Origin: Tillandsia leiboldiana
Lineage: Eukaryota > Streptophyta > Magnoliopsida > Poales > Bromeliaceae
Reading direction: 5' to 3'
Length of the DNA stretch: 64,000 nucleotides
Assembly (NCBI GenBank): GCA_029204045.2
Contig: CM055067.1
Span: 24,688,838 to 24,752,837 of the forward strand
Both the position numbers and the translations under genes were made by a program. Below are positions 33,627 to 44,572 of this stretch, piece after piece (position 1 is the stretch's first letter; every line of letters begins with the position of its first letter). A model generated the notes under the pieces. That model was given only the letters and a program-made list of their open reading frames with translations, made no database searches and had not been told where the DNA came from.

Positions 33627-34223
33627 ATGGCGTTCGCCTGGATAATCTTCCTTTTGGTAGCAATGGTAGGACCTAGTGCGTCTTCTATAAAAAGAGAACA
33701 AGATGACCCATATCAAGGAGAGACAAGGAAAGTTTGTCAAAATGATTCAGAATCAGATGAAGAAGACTGGGAAGAGATTTGTAAATATGCACAACAAGCT
33801 GTTGACAAAGAAGATAAGTTGTATTTGAAGAACAAGAAGCTGATGAAATCTTCCTCAACAACCAAGCAGTACACTAGGCGAAAGAATTCGAGGGGAACTG
33901 GAATTCAGATTGATAGACCCCTCGCCAGAGCTCGCTCTCTCCCTAGAGAATCTCCATGGACTGAAGGTCAAGATGCACCGTCTGGATCTATACTACATCC
34001 TTCAACATCCTGGAGACACACGGCAAAAGCGAATGTATGCTCCTCAATTCGACAAGAACAGCGGAGATTGTCTGCTGAACAAGACAGTGTGTCTACAAAT
34101 CTCCAGCAGATTATCTCTGAGGAACATAAGATGAAAAGAAAGTGCTCCACAATGTCAAAAATGCTTCAAGCAATTTTGAAGAAGTTGGATTGTACCAATC
34201 CCACTAGTTCTGTTTCAGACTGA
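33627..34223 (+). CDS. E3 ORF3, short form without the core domain
   Basis: 198 codons. Residues 4-16 (AWIIFLLVAMVGP) are hydrophobic, like the E4 start (TWIILLLATMV), and could be a signal anchor. An acidic stretch (DSESDEEDWEEI) follows at about 42-53, then a basic linker. The C-terminal third is a Gln/Glu-rich coiled coil (RQEQRRLSAEQD) and a short Ser/Asp end, aligned with the tails of E1 and E4. The conserved core (ECIGERHVN, LIGEVLGM, YNILPNMQTK) is absent. The frame is open and begins 29 bases after the predicted splice acceptor. Function unknown; it occupies the env-like position. It could be a real short variant or a decayed gene that happens to stay open. Confidence 0.6.
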   Translation: MAFAWIIFLLVAMVGPSASSIKREQDDPYQGETRKVCQNDSESDEEDWEEICKYAQQAVDKEDKLYLKNKKLMKSSSTTKQYTRRKNSRGTGIQIDRPLARARSLPRESPWTEGQDAPSGSILHPSTSWRHTAKANVCSSIRQEQRRLSAEQDSVSTNLQQIISEEHKMKRKCSTMSKMLQAILKKLDCTNPTSSVSD

Positions 34224-34950
34224 CTTGACTTTCTTTCTTATCTTCTTGTGCATGAACTTTATTTTCTTTAACCTCTTTCTTTGTGTAGGTTTTAAGTTTT
34301 CAGTTTTTTTTTAGTTTTAGTTCTCAGGTTTTTCTTGATTTTGAACTTTTTAACTCTCCTTAAATTTTGAATTTTTGGCTAATTTTTGTGACAAAAAGGG
34401 GGAGAGAGTTTAGAGAGTTTAGAGTGAACTCTGTGAGAACTTTGAACTTTTGGTGAGAACTTATTACAAACTTTGACTTTGGTGAAAGGTAAGTATCACA
34501 ACTTCTGGTTTTATCTTGTGATTTGTTGCATGTCCCTACTAACTATTCGACTAACTATTTGGACATGAATTATTACTAACAAGTTGTTTGATTACTAACA
34601 AAGCAAAGTTATGACATTTGGAATTTTATTGCTTAGAAGATATGTCAATGTTTGATTGTGATCTTATTACATATCTGAATTACTCAATGTCATGGTGAGC
34701 ATAAACTCTATCTCTGTTAGGTTTTGAATGCTAAATATTCTTGAGGTATCTAACGATCTCTTTTTGTCAAGAATGATTTCTTTTTGCAGAGAGTACAGAT
34801 GTCTAAGTCTAGAGTCTGTTTTAGGAGTTTATATCTTGTATTGGATCTCCATTGTAAATTTTTGTTGTATGGTGATAGCAACAAAAATATCATTTTTGAA
34901 TTTTCTTTAGTGGATCTGTGTTTCGTCACGAAACCGCCAAAGGGGGAGAT
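34224..34950 (+). other. E3 3' region with two polypurine tracts
   Basis: Non-coding. The upstream tract AAAAAGGGGGAGAGAG is at 34393-34408 and the LTR-adjacent tract AAAGGGGGAGA at 34939-34949. The second primes plus-strand synthesis at the LTR; the first is conserved in E1 and E4. Homology to E4 resumes near 34245. Confidence 0.8.
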
Positions 34951-36248
34951 TGTTACGGATTTTGTTTTGGCGCATTTCGTGAAAGTGTTAAGTCTTGAAG
35001 ATTGAAGATGAATGAAGTTTGGATCATATACCTCAATCTCAAGAAAGAAGAATTCAAAAGGATCAGGTAAGTTTAACTAAATATTTTTGGTGATCCGAAT
35101 ACTTCTTGTAGTGTAGAAACACTTGGAAGAATTTTTTATCGCATAAAAATCAAGAACTTGACATGGGACATGTTCAGGATCCGGATCAGACAGTCCGATC
35201 CGGATCCCGAAGGGTGTTTGTTCATTGGCAAATCCGATCCGGATCATAGCCATTTCGATCCGGATCCCGAACATGGGAATTTGCTGAAATACATGAACGA
35301 TCCGGATCGTGCATTACAATCCGGATCCCGAACCCTGTTTCTCTGGAATTGCCTGACTCGTTACGACGATCCGGATCACAGCTAATCCGATCCGGATCGC
35401 CGTCGTGGAAATTTCCAAAAACGGACAGTTTTTGATCCTTATCTTCTTCCTAGGGTTTCTAACCTATAAATAGACCTTATGATTCTTTTTCTAGGGTTAA
35501 TCCAAAAGATCCAAATAATCCACATAGAGCCGTCATAATCAAATATCATCTTATACGGCCCTAGATCCACATATAGAGAAGAAAGGAAATCATTAGATAT
35601 TACTCTATGTTTCTTCATCTATATTGATTAGTTTGATTCTAGGTTTTCATACTCACATCTTGAGTTGAATCAAACTAATGAATACTTAGATGGTATTTCC
35701 TATCTATCTTTGATCTAAGTATTCGGCGGATCATCACCACCCAAAAACAACGATTTACCCCAAAATCGGCGCGTGGACTCGCGTGGCCTTGTGGATTCAA
35801 GGAGCAACCGCTCTCGTGGATTCGGAGCGAGGTACGTTCGTGGATTCGAAGCGTGCGACTGGGTGAAGACCGTGGATTCAGTCAGACGTCGTGGACTCGA
35901 CGTTGGACGCCGTGGATTCGGCGTTGGACGCAGATCGTGGATTCGAGACGCGTTACGGAGCGAGCGGAGAAGATCAACTAGGAGCATATGGAAAAGGTTG
36001 AGTCGTCTGTGAGTACGGTATATCACCTTGTACGTGTTTAATTCTAGTGGATTTCACCGTGTTATCGGTCCCGTGGTTTTTTACTCCGGTTTGGAGTTTT
36101 CCACGTAAAAATCTTGCGTGTTCATTTATATTTCCGCATTGGGTTTTTATTGCGCAATGATTTTTTGAGTGTTTATTGTTTACACCTATTCACCCCCCTC
36201 TAGGTGTTTTTTCCCCTATTTAGATCCATTATTACATATAACCCAACA
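34951..36248 (+). mobile_element. E3 3' LTR (copia)
   Basis: 1298 bp, TGTTACGG to CCCAACA, near-identical to 26171-27468 with all its modules (palindromes 35175-35400, TATAAATA 35465, hairpin array about 35770-35950). Followed by the right target copy GAAGT (36249-36253). Confidence 0.97.
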
Positions 36249-36813
36249 GAAGTGGATGTGCTTCCTTTCACATATGCGATTAAATAATTATTCCTCTCCT
36301 TGCTTGGCCGTTTTAAACAATGAAAAGAAAACAAACAAAGAAAACCGTTTGCGAAAACCGCTTTTAAAACGTGGGTGTCGTGTGGGCACCGGATTTTAAA
36401 ACCTTATGGAATTTATGTGGTTTCGAACTGGCTTTACAAAATTCGGCATCGGGTGGGTGCCGCTTTCAAAACTCTGTGGTTTTATGTGGCTTTGAAACAG
36501 ATCTTTTAAAACATCGGCGTCGAGTGGGCGCCGCTTTCAAAACCTAGTAAATTATGTGAGATGAATGATTGTATGTGTGCGAGACTCCAACTAGTGTGTT
36601 TAAAGATTGTATGCGATGTACCTTGGGGGCACTTTGTAGTTGTGACGCCGTGCATATACAAAGGAGACTCTGCCCGTTTGCAGAGTGAATTTGTATATGC
36701 GGCGGGTCTGGGCACGCGCCGGGGAGTAATGGTTTTCAAAAAAAAAATATACGGCTGAATTAGGGGCATCGGTGGCTCCTCTTCCGCGCGGTTCGAACCC
36801 CCGGGGCGTGACA
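36249..36813 (+). mobile_element. G2 5' LTR, second part
   Basis: Begins with the second GAAGT copy and continues the LTR to GGGGCGTGACA at 36813. Compared with the 3' LTR it lacks about 50 bp near 36545 (present at 44248-44300). Confidence 0.92.
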
Positions 36814-36821
36814 GATTAAGA

Positions 36822-36833
36822 TGGTATCAGAGC
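36822..36833 (+). other. G2 primer binding site
   Basis: TGGTATCAGAGC, eight bases after the LTR end; initiator Met-tRNA type. Confidence 0.92.
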
Positions 36834-37058
36834 GGTAAACTTTAACCACAAAAGTCGGGGCCTAACATCCACGGGGCGCAACATACTAACTGGTGATTAA
36901 TAAGGAAAAACTTGGGGTAGATAAGTAGAACGCGAGTGCTCGTGGGGGGAGTGGAAAATGGGTGTTCTTTTTCTTTTCATCCTCTAGGGCCAGCGTTTGT
37001 GGTGGTATTTTTTTTAGGGTTAAACTAGGAGTAACCGGTTTGTGCTTGTGTTCAGATC

Positions 37059-38378
37059 ATGGTCAGAACAAGATCTACCACCGAGGATGCAGGGGCAGAC
37101 GCAGCGACGTCGGCGACCGCGGAGAACCAACTTCTGAGGCAGCAGCTTCGGGAGATGGCGGGTCAGTTGGCGACCGTTACGGATCATGTGCGCCAACTGA
37201 CACAGCAATAGCAGGCCACTGCGACTGTAGTGGCCGCTCAGGGCCCTCTTCCGGGGCCAACTGTACCGGCGACGGGACCACCGGCGATGGAGGCCGAAGG
37301 GGGGGCTGCCCCTACCCGGGCCTCGGTGCCCGAGGTACCGTTAGCCCAACCGACGGTGCCAGAGGTGGCCCCTTCGGCAGCGACGGCAGGACCGGAGCCG
37401 GCACCGACTGTCAGAGATACTTCAGGGGAGACGGTGGTGTTGCCCAATTCCGCCGCGGCCGCTAATGCCGCAAGGGAAGGGGCAACTCTGCCGACCGAGC
37501 GGGACCGCGTGCGCGCCAACCTTGCCGACTTCAAGAAGTACGACCCTCCAGTGTTCGAGGGGGACACGACGGACCCCTGGGTCGTGGAGAAGTGGGTGGA
37601 TACAATGGAGAAATTGTTTGAGGACCTACTGATGGAAGATCACGAGCGGGTTCCCCTGGCTGCCCACTTTCTTGAGGGGAACGCCCGCATTTGGTGGAAG
37701 ACTGTACGCCCCGGCTCTGCGACGGGTGCTGCCCTCCCGTCGTGGACCACTTTTAAACAACAGTTGTTCGGGGCGTTCTTTACCAATAGCATCAAGAAAC
37801 AATTGGAGGACGATCTCAACCACATCAGACAGGGAACCAAAACGGTGATGGAGTACCAGCGGGAGTTCATGAGGCTGGCGAACTGCGTCCCTTTCGTCAT
37901 CCGGGACGAGTCTCATAAGGCGCAACTGTTCGTGGATGGACTGAGGACCGACATCTTTCAAGTGGTGGATGCGGCAGATCTGCATACCTTCCAAAAGGTG
38001 GTTGACCGGGCCACCATCGTAGAGCGCGGCTTCGCCGTTACACCCGCTCGAAGGGCTGGCCCTTCACAGCAGGAGGACAAGAAGCGGTCCCAGCCGTTTA
38101 CCGGGAGAGGCTCATCCAGTGGAAGTCGACCCTCCAAGCTGTGGAGACCCCAGCAAAGGACCCGGAGCGCACCTTCGGGGGGATACAGAGGAGACGATAG
38201 GCCCTGTGTTATCTGTGGCGGGGCGCATCGGGTGACAGAGTGCTCCAAGAGGCAGGACCACTATTTCCGGTGCGGCCAGTAGGGGCACTTCCGCTTCAAC
38301 TGCCCCCTGAACCAAGGCACGACATCTTCAGCAGCCTCCGCGCCGTCATCCCAGCACGCGGGGCGAGGAAAAGCCCCG
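37059..38378 (+). pseudogene. gag: G2 gag (chromovirus capsid/nucleocapsid)
   Basis: Ty3/gypsy Gag, in one frame with pol. It starts at the ATG at 37059 (Met-Val-Arg-Thr-Arg); a TAG at 37209 interrupts it, and a second TAG at 38280 falls inside the zinc knuckle. A coiled Gln/Leu-rich N-terminus is followed by a Pro/Ala-rich linker and the retrotransposon-gag domain (WWKTV, FKQQLFGAFFTNS, LNHIRQGTKTVMEYQREF, about 37690-37890). The knuckle reads YFRCGQ-stop-GHFRFNC, so the first zinc-binding Cys is Tyr. Apart from these changes the frame is clean. Confidence 0.9.
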
Positions 38379-41300
38379 ATGTCATTAGCTCCTAGACCAC
38401 CAGCACCTCGATCGGCAGGGGACAGGCCGCCACCATCGGGAGGCCGCATCTACTCAATGAACCAGCAGGAGGAATACCCGTCTGAGCACGTTGTCGCAGG
38501 TATCACCCTTGTTTCCGTTTACCGTGCTAGAACCCTTTTTGATACCGGAGCAACCCTCTCGTTTATGTCTTGTGATTTTGCACTGACACATGGTTTTGAG
38601 GAGAGACCCCTACCTAGTGTTTTGTTTGTCCAAACCGCGGGGGGATCCTTGGAGGCCCGCAACCTTATACCTTCCTGCCCAATAAGGATGGGAAGGCTCC
38701 CGTGCCCCTGGGATCTGGTAGTCATTCCATTGAAAGAGTATGATGTAGTGCTCGGAATGGATTGGCTCACGTGGTACCAAGCAGTGATCGACTGCGAGAA
38801 ACGCCAGGTGCGGCTGCTGTATCCTGAGTTTCTAGAAAACGTGTACTTGGCGTGCAAGAGCGTTTCCTTTTCTTCCATCATTCCAGCATCGCGAGCCAGG
38901 AAACTGATTGAGGGAGGGTGCGTGGCCTACTTGGCGTCGGTGGCCCTGGCCACGGGACCCTCTACGGCACTCTCCGACATCCCGGTGGTGAGGGACTTCC
39001 CAGACGTCTTCCCGGCCGAACTACCTGGATTACCCCCCGAGCGAGAGGTTGTTTTTCCGATTGAGCTTCCACCCGGCACTCGACCAATCACGAAGGCCCC
39101 CTACAGAATGGCCTTCGCAGAGCTGAAAGAACTTAAGGCGCAGCTTGAGGATCTTCTGGACAAGGGATTCATCAGACCGAGTGTGTCACCTTGGGGCGCA
39201 CCGGTACTCTTTGTGCGAAAGAAGGACGGAAGCTTGCGGCTGTGCATTGACTACCGAGAAATCAACAAGGTCACCGTGAAGAACAAGTATCCTTTACCCA
39301 GGATTGGTGACCTCTTTGACCAACTGCGGGGAGCAACGGTCTTCTCAAAGATTGACCTGCAGTCGGGCTACCACCAGCTCAGAGTTCAAGACGAGGATAT
39401 TCCGAAGACGGCCTTCCGGACTCGGTATGGCCACTACGAGTTCACAGTAATGCCGTTCGGGCTTACCAACGCCCCAGCGGTATTCATGGACATGATGAAC
39501 CGAGTTTTCAGACCCTTCCTGGATCAGTTCGTAGTGGTCTTCATCGACGACATCCTGATCTACTCCACCACCGACGAGGAGCACGAGGAGCATCTACGGA
39601 TCGTTCTGCAGACTCTCAGGGATCAGAGGCTATTCGCCAAACTTAAGAAGTGTGAGTTCTGGCTTCATGAGGTGGGGTTTCTAGGGCACATCATTTCAGC
39701 CGCAGGAATCGCGGTGGATCCCAAGAAAGTGGAGTCGGTGACCGACTGGCCCCAACCGACTACGGTGACAGAGGTCCGCAGCTTCCTGGGCCTTGCAGGA
39801 TATTATAGACGTTTTGTCGAAGGCTTTTCGAAGATTGCAACACCCTTGAACCGCTTGACCCGGAAAGGAGTAAAGTTCGTTTGGACGGCCCAGTGCCAAG
39901 AAAGCCTTGAAGAACTTAAGAAGCGGTTAACAAGAGCGCCTGAGCTTGCTTTACCGACACCCGGGGAAGACTACGAGGTTTACTGCGACGCATCGCGGAC
40001 CGGATTGGGAGGAGTACTAATGCAGCAAGGAAGAGTCATAGCCTATGCCTCAAGGCAACTCAAGGATTACGAGCAGAACTACCCGACTCATGACTTGGAG
40101 CTAGCCGCAGTGGTCTTTGTTCTGAAACTATGGAGGCACTATCTCTATGGTGTGCACTGTAACGTGTTTTCGGACCACCAAAGCCTTAAGTACCTTTTCA
40201 CCCAGAAGGAGCTGAACCTACGGCAGAGATGGTGGTTGGAGTTACTGAAGGATTACGACCTAACTATTCAGTACCACCCGGGAAAAGCAAACGTGGTAGC
40301 AGATGCCCTAAGCAGGAAGGGACAGGTAGAAGGGACTTCAGCAGGCACGATCACGCAGCAGGACCACTTGATCGCGGAATTCTCACGATTAAGATTGGAG
40401 GTGGTACCAGCAGGGACGGTCGAGCGACTAATGTCCTTAACAGTCGTGCCGACCCTATTTGAGAGGATTCGAGAAGGTCAAGGTGCGGATCCACAGCTAC
40501 AGCTGGAGCGAGTTAAGATTTCCCCGGAGCAGAAGGGAGACTTTGCAGTGGGGACAGACAACACCATTCGATTTCGAGGACGGATTTGCGTACCCGATTT
40601 GCCAGACCTGAAAAGAGAAATCTTGACTGAAGCGCACTGCGCCCTCTACGTGGCTCACCCTGGGGGCACCAAGATGTATAGCGATCTCAGGCAGACTTTC
40701 TGGTGGCCGAAACTGAAGGGGGACGTGACGCGATTCGTAGCGCACTGCCTGATTTGTCAGCAGGTGAAAGCCGAACATCAGCGACCGGCGGGGAAATTGC
40801 AACCACTACCTGTGCCCGAATGGAAATGGGAGCAAATCACGATGGACTTTGTCACCGGATTTCCACTCTCGCAGCAGGGACACGACGCTATCTGGGTCGT
40901 CGTAGATCGGCTAACGAAGTCAGCTCACTTCTTACCCATCCACACGACATGGAGACGCGATCGACTGGCTCAAGTCTACATCGGCGAGATTGTGAGGCTA
41001 CACGGGATTCCGACATCTATTACTTCAGACAGAGACACAAGGTTCGTTTCGAACTTTTGGCGGAGTCTACAACGAGCCCTTGGGACCAAGCTACATTTCA
41101 GCTCAGCCTTTCACCCCCAGACGGATGGACAATCTGAGCGGGTGATCCAGATCCTCGAGGACATGCTCCGAGCTTGCGTACTGGATTTGGGAGACGGATG
41201 GTCACGCTACCTATCCCTTGTCGAGTTCGCCTACAACAACAGCTACCAGGCGAGCATCCGGATGGCGCCGTACGAAGAATTGTACGGCAGACGCTGTAGA

Positions 41301-41894
41301 TCCCCGATTTGTTGGGACGATCTGGGGGAGCGAAGGTTTTTGGGACCGGACTTGGTGTAGGAAACTGAGGAAAAGGTACGCCTCATCAGACGGCGATTGG
41401 CGACCGCCCAGAGCCGACAAAAGAGCTACGCAGACCGGAGACGTCGCAATTTGGAATTCCAGGTGGGAGAGCACGTGTTACTGCGGGTGTCACCGTCAAA
41501 AGGGGTGAAACGGTTTGGGTTGAGAGGCAAGTTGAGCCCGCGGTATGTGGGGCCTTTCGAGATTCTGGAGCGCATCGGCCCGGTGGCCTACCGCCTCGCC
41601 CTACCGCCGAACCTTGACCCGGTTCACGACGTGTTCCACGTATCCATGCTTCGGAAATATCTCCCCAATCCATCGCGGGTGCTCGACGTTACGGCAGTCG
41701 AGCTCAAAGAGGACCTGAGCTTCGAGGAAGTACCTGTGCGGATCCTAGCCCGAGAAGACAAAAAGTTGCGAAGTCGAGCAATCCCCTATGTGAAGGTGCT
41801 TTGGAGCAATCAGGAGGAGCGTGAAGCGACCTGGGAACCTGAGCCAAAGATGAGGGAGTGCTATCCTGATCTCTTCGCCGCGGGCGAGAGTTAA
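38379..41894 (+). pseudogene. pol: G2 pol: protease, RT, RNase H, integrase, chromodomain
   Basis: A 993-codon open frame to a TAG at 41358, continuing in the same frame (41397-41894) to a natural TAA. Protease: [14 protein letters not shown] near 38525. [15 protein letters not shown] near 39290 and [11 protein letters not shown] near 39535. RNase [17 protein letters not shown] near 39980 with intact Asp. Integrase: H2C2 region ([10 protein letters not shown]...CLICQQVK, about 40655-40770), DFVTGFP near 40848, [12 protein letters not shown] and [10 protein letters not shown]-terminus: DPVHDVFHVSMLRKYLP, then a chromodomain-like segment (VKVLWSNQEEREATWEPE, about 41788-41845) that directs integration to marked chromatin in chromoviruses. 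This places G2 near the Tekay/Del clade. Only one nonsense codon keeps pol from being full length. Confidence 0.95.
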
Positions 41895-41930
41895 GTTTCG
41901 GGGACGAAACTTGTTTTTAGTGGTGAGTGA
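41893..41930 (+). other. G2 hairpin and polypurine tract before the 3' LTR
   Basis: AAGTTTCG and CGAAACTT form a perfect 8-bp stem with GGGA between, overlapping the pol stop codon. The weak purine tract GTGGTGAGTGA (41920-41930) precedes the LTR. The hairpin recurs in N1 (10933-10952) and at the right edge (63986-64000). Confidence 0.75.
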
Positions 41931-44567
41931 TGTAAGACCTGACCTTTATTTTTGTCTTTCCCTCTTTATTTCACTTCTGACGTTCCGATTGAGGGTTTAT
42001 TTTTCGTGTTTTCCCGGACATTCCGATGGGGCTCGCGGGCATTTTTAGGTGGAAGAGCCCGCGAAACGGGGAACGGGAGTGCAGTCGGATTCGAATTCCA
42101 GCTTCCGGTTCTCCCAGAATTAATTTTTCAAGGTTGGACCCCCTTTTTAGGTGCTCCGGGAACCGTGCTGGTGACCTGCACGGAAATCGAGGTGATCCAG
42201 ACCCTTTGTTTTGTTTTGTCTGTGATTTTGGGTAAGGACTCGAGAAATTAACCCAAAGACCCGCTTGACTCCTTAGTCGGGCTAGGTCACACGTTTTGAT
42301 TTAAAAGGGGAAAAGCGAGCTGGGATTGGGATCCCCACCCTTACGCGTTTTGGATGTTCGAACAAGGAGAGGAAGAGGAACCCCGTCTTCCCCCGCTTGC
42401 GGTCCAAGGTGTGGCGCAACGCCTCTTCGGTGATCGCCGGTCGAAGGCGAGCAATCCCTCTTCCTCCTTTTTCCCTCGCGAATCAAGGTGAGTTTTTGAG
42501 GCTTCTTATTATACACTTTCTTGTAAATGATCGTTTCGTGGGGATTGGTGATCGGGGGTTTCCGCCGCCGCCGCCGCCGCGCGGGCCGCCCGCCGGTGGG
42601 GCGCCGCGCGGCAGGAACGCTGCGCGGGCACCGCGCGGGCCGCCTGCAGGCGGGGTGTCGCGCGGCAGGCGCGCCGCGCGGGCACCGCCCGCAGGCTGGC
42701 ACCGCGCGGACAGGTGCCGCGCGGGCCGCCTGCAGGCGGGGTGCCGCGCGGCAGGCGCACCGCGCGGGCGCCGCCCGCAGGCTGGCACCGCGCGGACAGG
42801 TGCCGCGCGGGAGGCGGGCACCGCGCGGACAGGTGCCGCGCGGGCCGGCTGCAGGCGGGGCGCCGCGCGGCAGGCACGCTGCGCGGGCACCGCCGCAGGC
42901 TTGCACCGCGCGGACAGGTGCCACGCGGGCCGCCTGCAGGAGGGGCGCCGCGCGGCAGGCGCGCTGCGCGGGCACGGCCAGTGGGGGACGCCGCGCGGGC
43001 TGGGGCTGCGCAGGCCACCCGCAGGCGAGCACACTGCGCCGCAAACACGCCGTTAGGCCACCGCGACGGGTTGGGGCCGTTAGGGTGTGCGCAGACGGAG
43101 TGCGCGCCGCGCGGAGTCCGTGGATCATGTCAGTTAGCAGTTTCGGTATGGGGTCGGTGTTAGTTTTCAGATCCCTTATCCATGTCATACCTGTGTTCCT
43201 CAGGAGTGTGGGATGCTGTAGGAAACAGGCGCACGATCGCGTACGAGCCGAGCACGGGACGACACACACAAGGTGGGTAGTTTTCTCCAGGATTGATTGG
43301 GAGAGGATGTACAATTGTAAGGTGCTAGTATCGGCAAAAAGGTGTTTTCTCTTCTAGATGTTTTATTATGTGCATTACTGACCCATGTTTTACCTTATTT
43401 TAATAACCGTCTATTTATATCTATTTATGAGGCTCTGGTGTTACTACACGCACACCGGCGGTTTGGCCACCGCAAGGGTGTGCTTTTCCGGAAAAGTGGT
43501 ACGTTGACCCGTGTACCCCACGTGACGGTGACGTTAGGAAAGGGGGCCCTCATAGGTGGGGGGTGTGAGCGGTGATGCCGAGGCGGGTGCTCGGCGGCCG
43601 AGACAGGTGCTCGGCGGGGGACACCGGGGCAGGGGCTCGGTGCGGTGTCCGGGAAAGGTTCCCGGTTTTGTTTAGTGCAGGGTGAGATTGTCATTGACGA
43701 TATTTGAGGGGTGACGGTTGCTCTGGTTTCAGTGGTTTGCCCTATTTTAGCCCTTTTTGCATATTATGTTATTTCTAGTCACTGACATCCCACTCCGTGA
43801 CAGGTTCGTCCAGGGGCGAGTGCTAGGGCGCCGGTGAGGCCGCGAGGGTGCTGTTCTGATTTTGAGCGTCTTCAGACACAGTGACTCTCTTTCCTTTTTT
43901 TTCCTTATTATTCATATTGGTTAGTTGTGGATTGCGACACCCCCGTGGGGTCGAAGTGGATGTGCTTCCTTTCACATATGCGATTAAATAATTATTCCTT
44001 TCCTTGCTTGGCCGTTTTAAACAATGAAAAGAAAACAAACAAAGAAAACCGTTTGTGAAAACCGCTTTTGAAACGTGGGTGTCGTGTGGGCACCGGATTT
44101 TAAAACCTTGTGGAATTTATGTGGTTTCGAACTGGCTTTACAAAATTCGGCATCGGGTGGGTGCCGCTTTCAAAACTCTGTGGTTTTATGTGGCTTTGAA
44201 ACAGATCTTTTAAAACATCGGCGTCGAGCGGGCGCCGCTTTCAAAACCTTGTGATGGTTTATCCTTTCAAACGACGACCTCTTTGTTACATGTTGAAACT
44301 AGTAAATTATGTGAGATGAATGATTGTATGTGTGCGAGACTCCAACTAGTGTGATTAAAGATTGTATGCGATGTACCTTGGGGGCACTTTGTAGTTGTGA
44401 CGCCGTGCATATACAAAGGAGACTCTGCCCATTTGCAGAGTGAATTTGTATATGCGGCGGGTCTGGGCACGCGCCGGGGAGTAATGGTTTTCAAAAAAAA
44501 ATATACGGCTGAATTAGGGGCATCGGTGGCTCCTCTTACGCGCGGTTCGAACCCCCATGGCGTGACA
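41931..44567 (+). mobile_element. G2 3' LTR
   Basis: 2637 bp, TGTAAGACC to GGCGTGACA, uninterrupted and so the empty-site reference for E3. Followed by CTCTC (44568-44572), matching 24074-24078. It differs from the 5' LTR by numerous substitutions, by the copy number of the GC-rich array and by a ~50 bp indel, so G2 is clearly older than E3. Confidence 0.95.
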
Positions 44568-44572
44568 CTCTC

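Noticed and set aside
33627..34223. E3 ORF3 as a host gene captured whole
   Set aside because: Its start, tail and flanks match ORF3 of E4, so it is an element gene variant.
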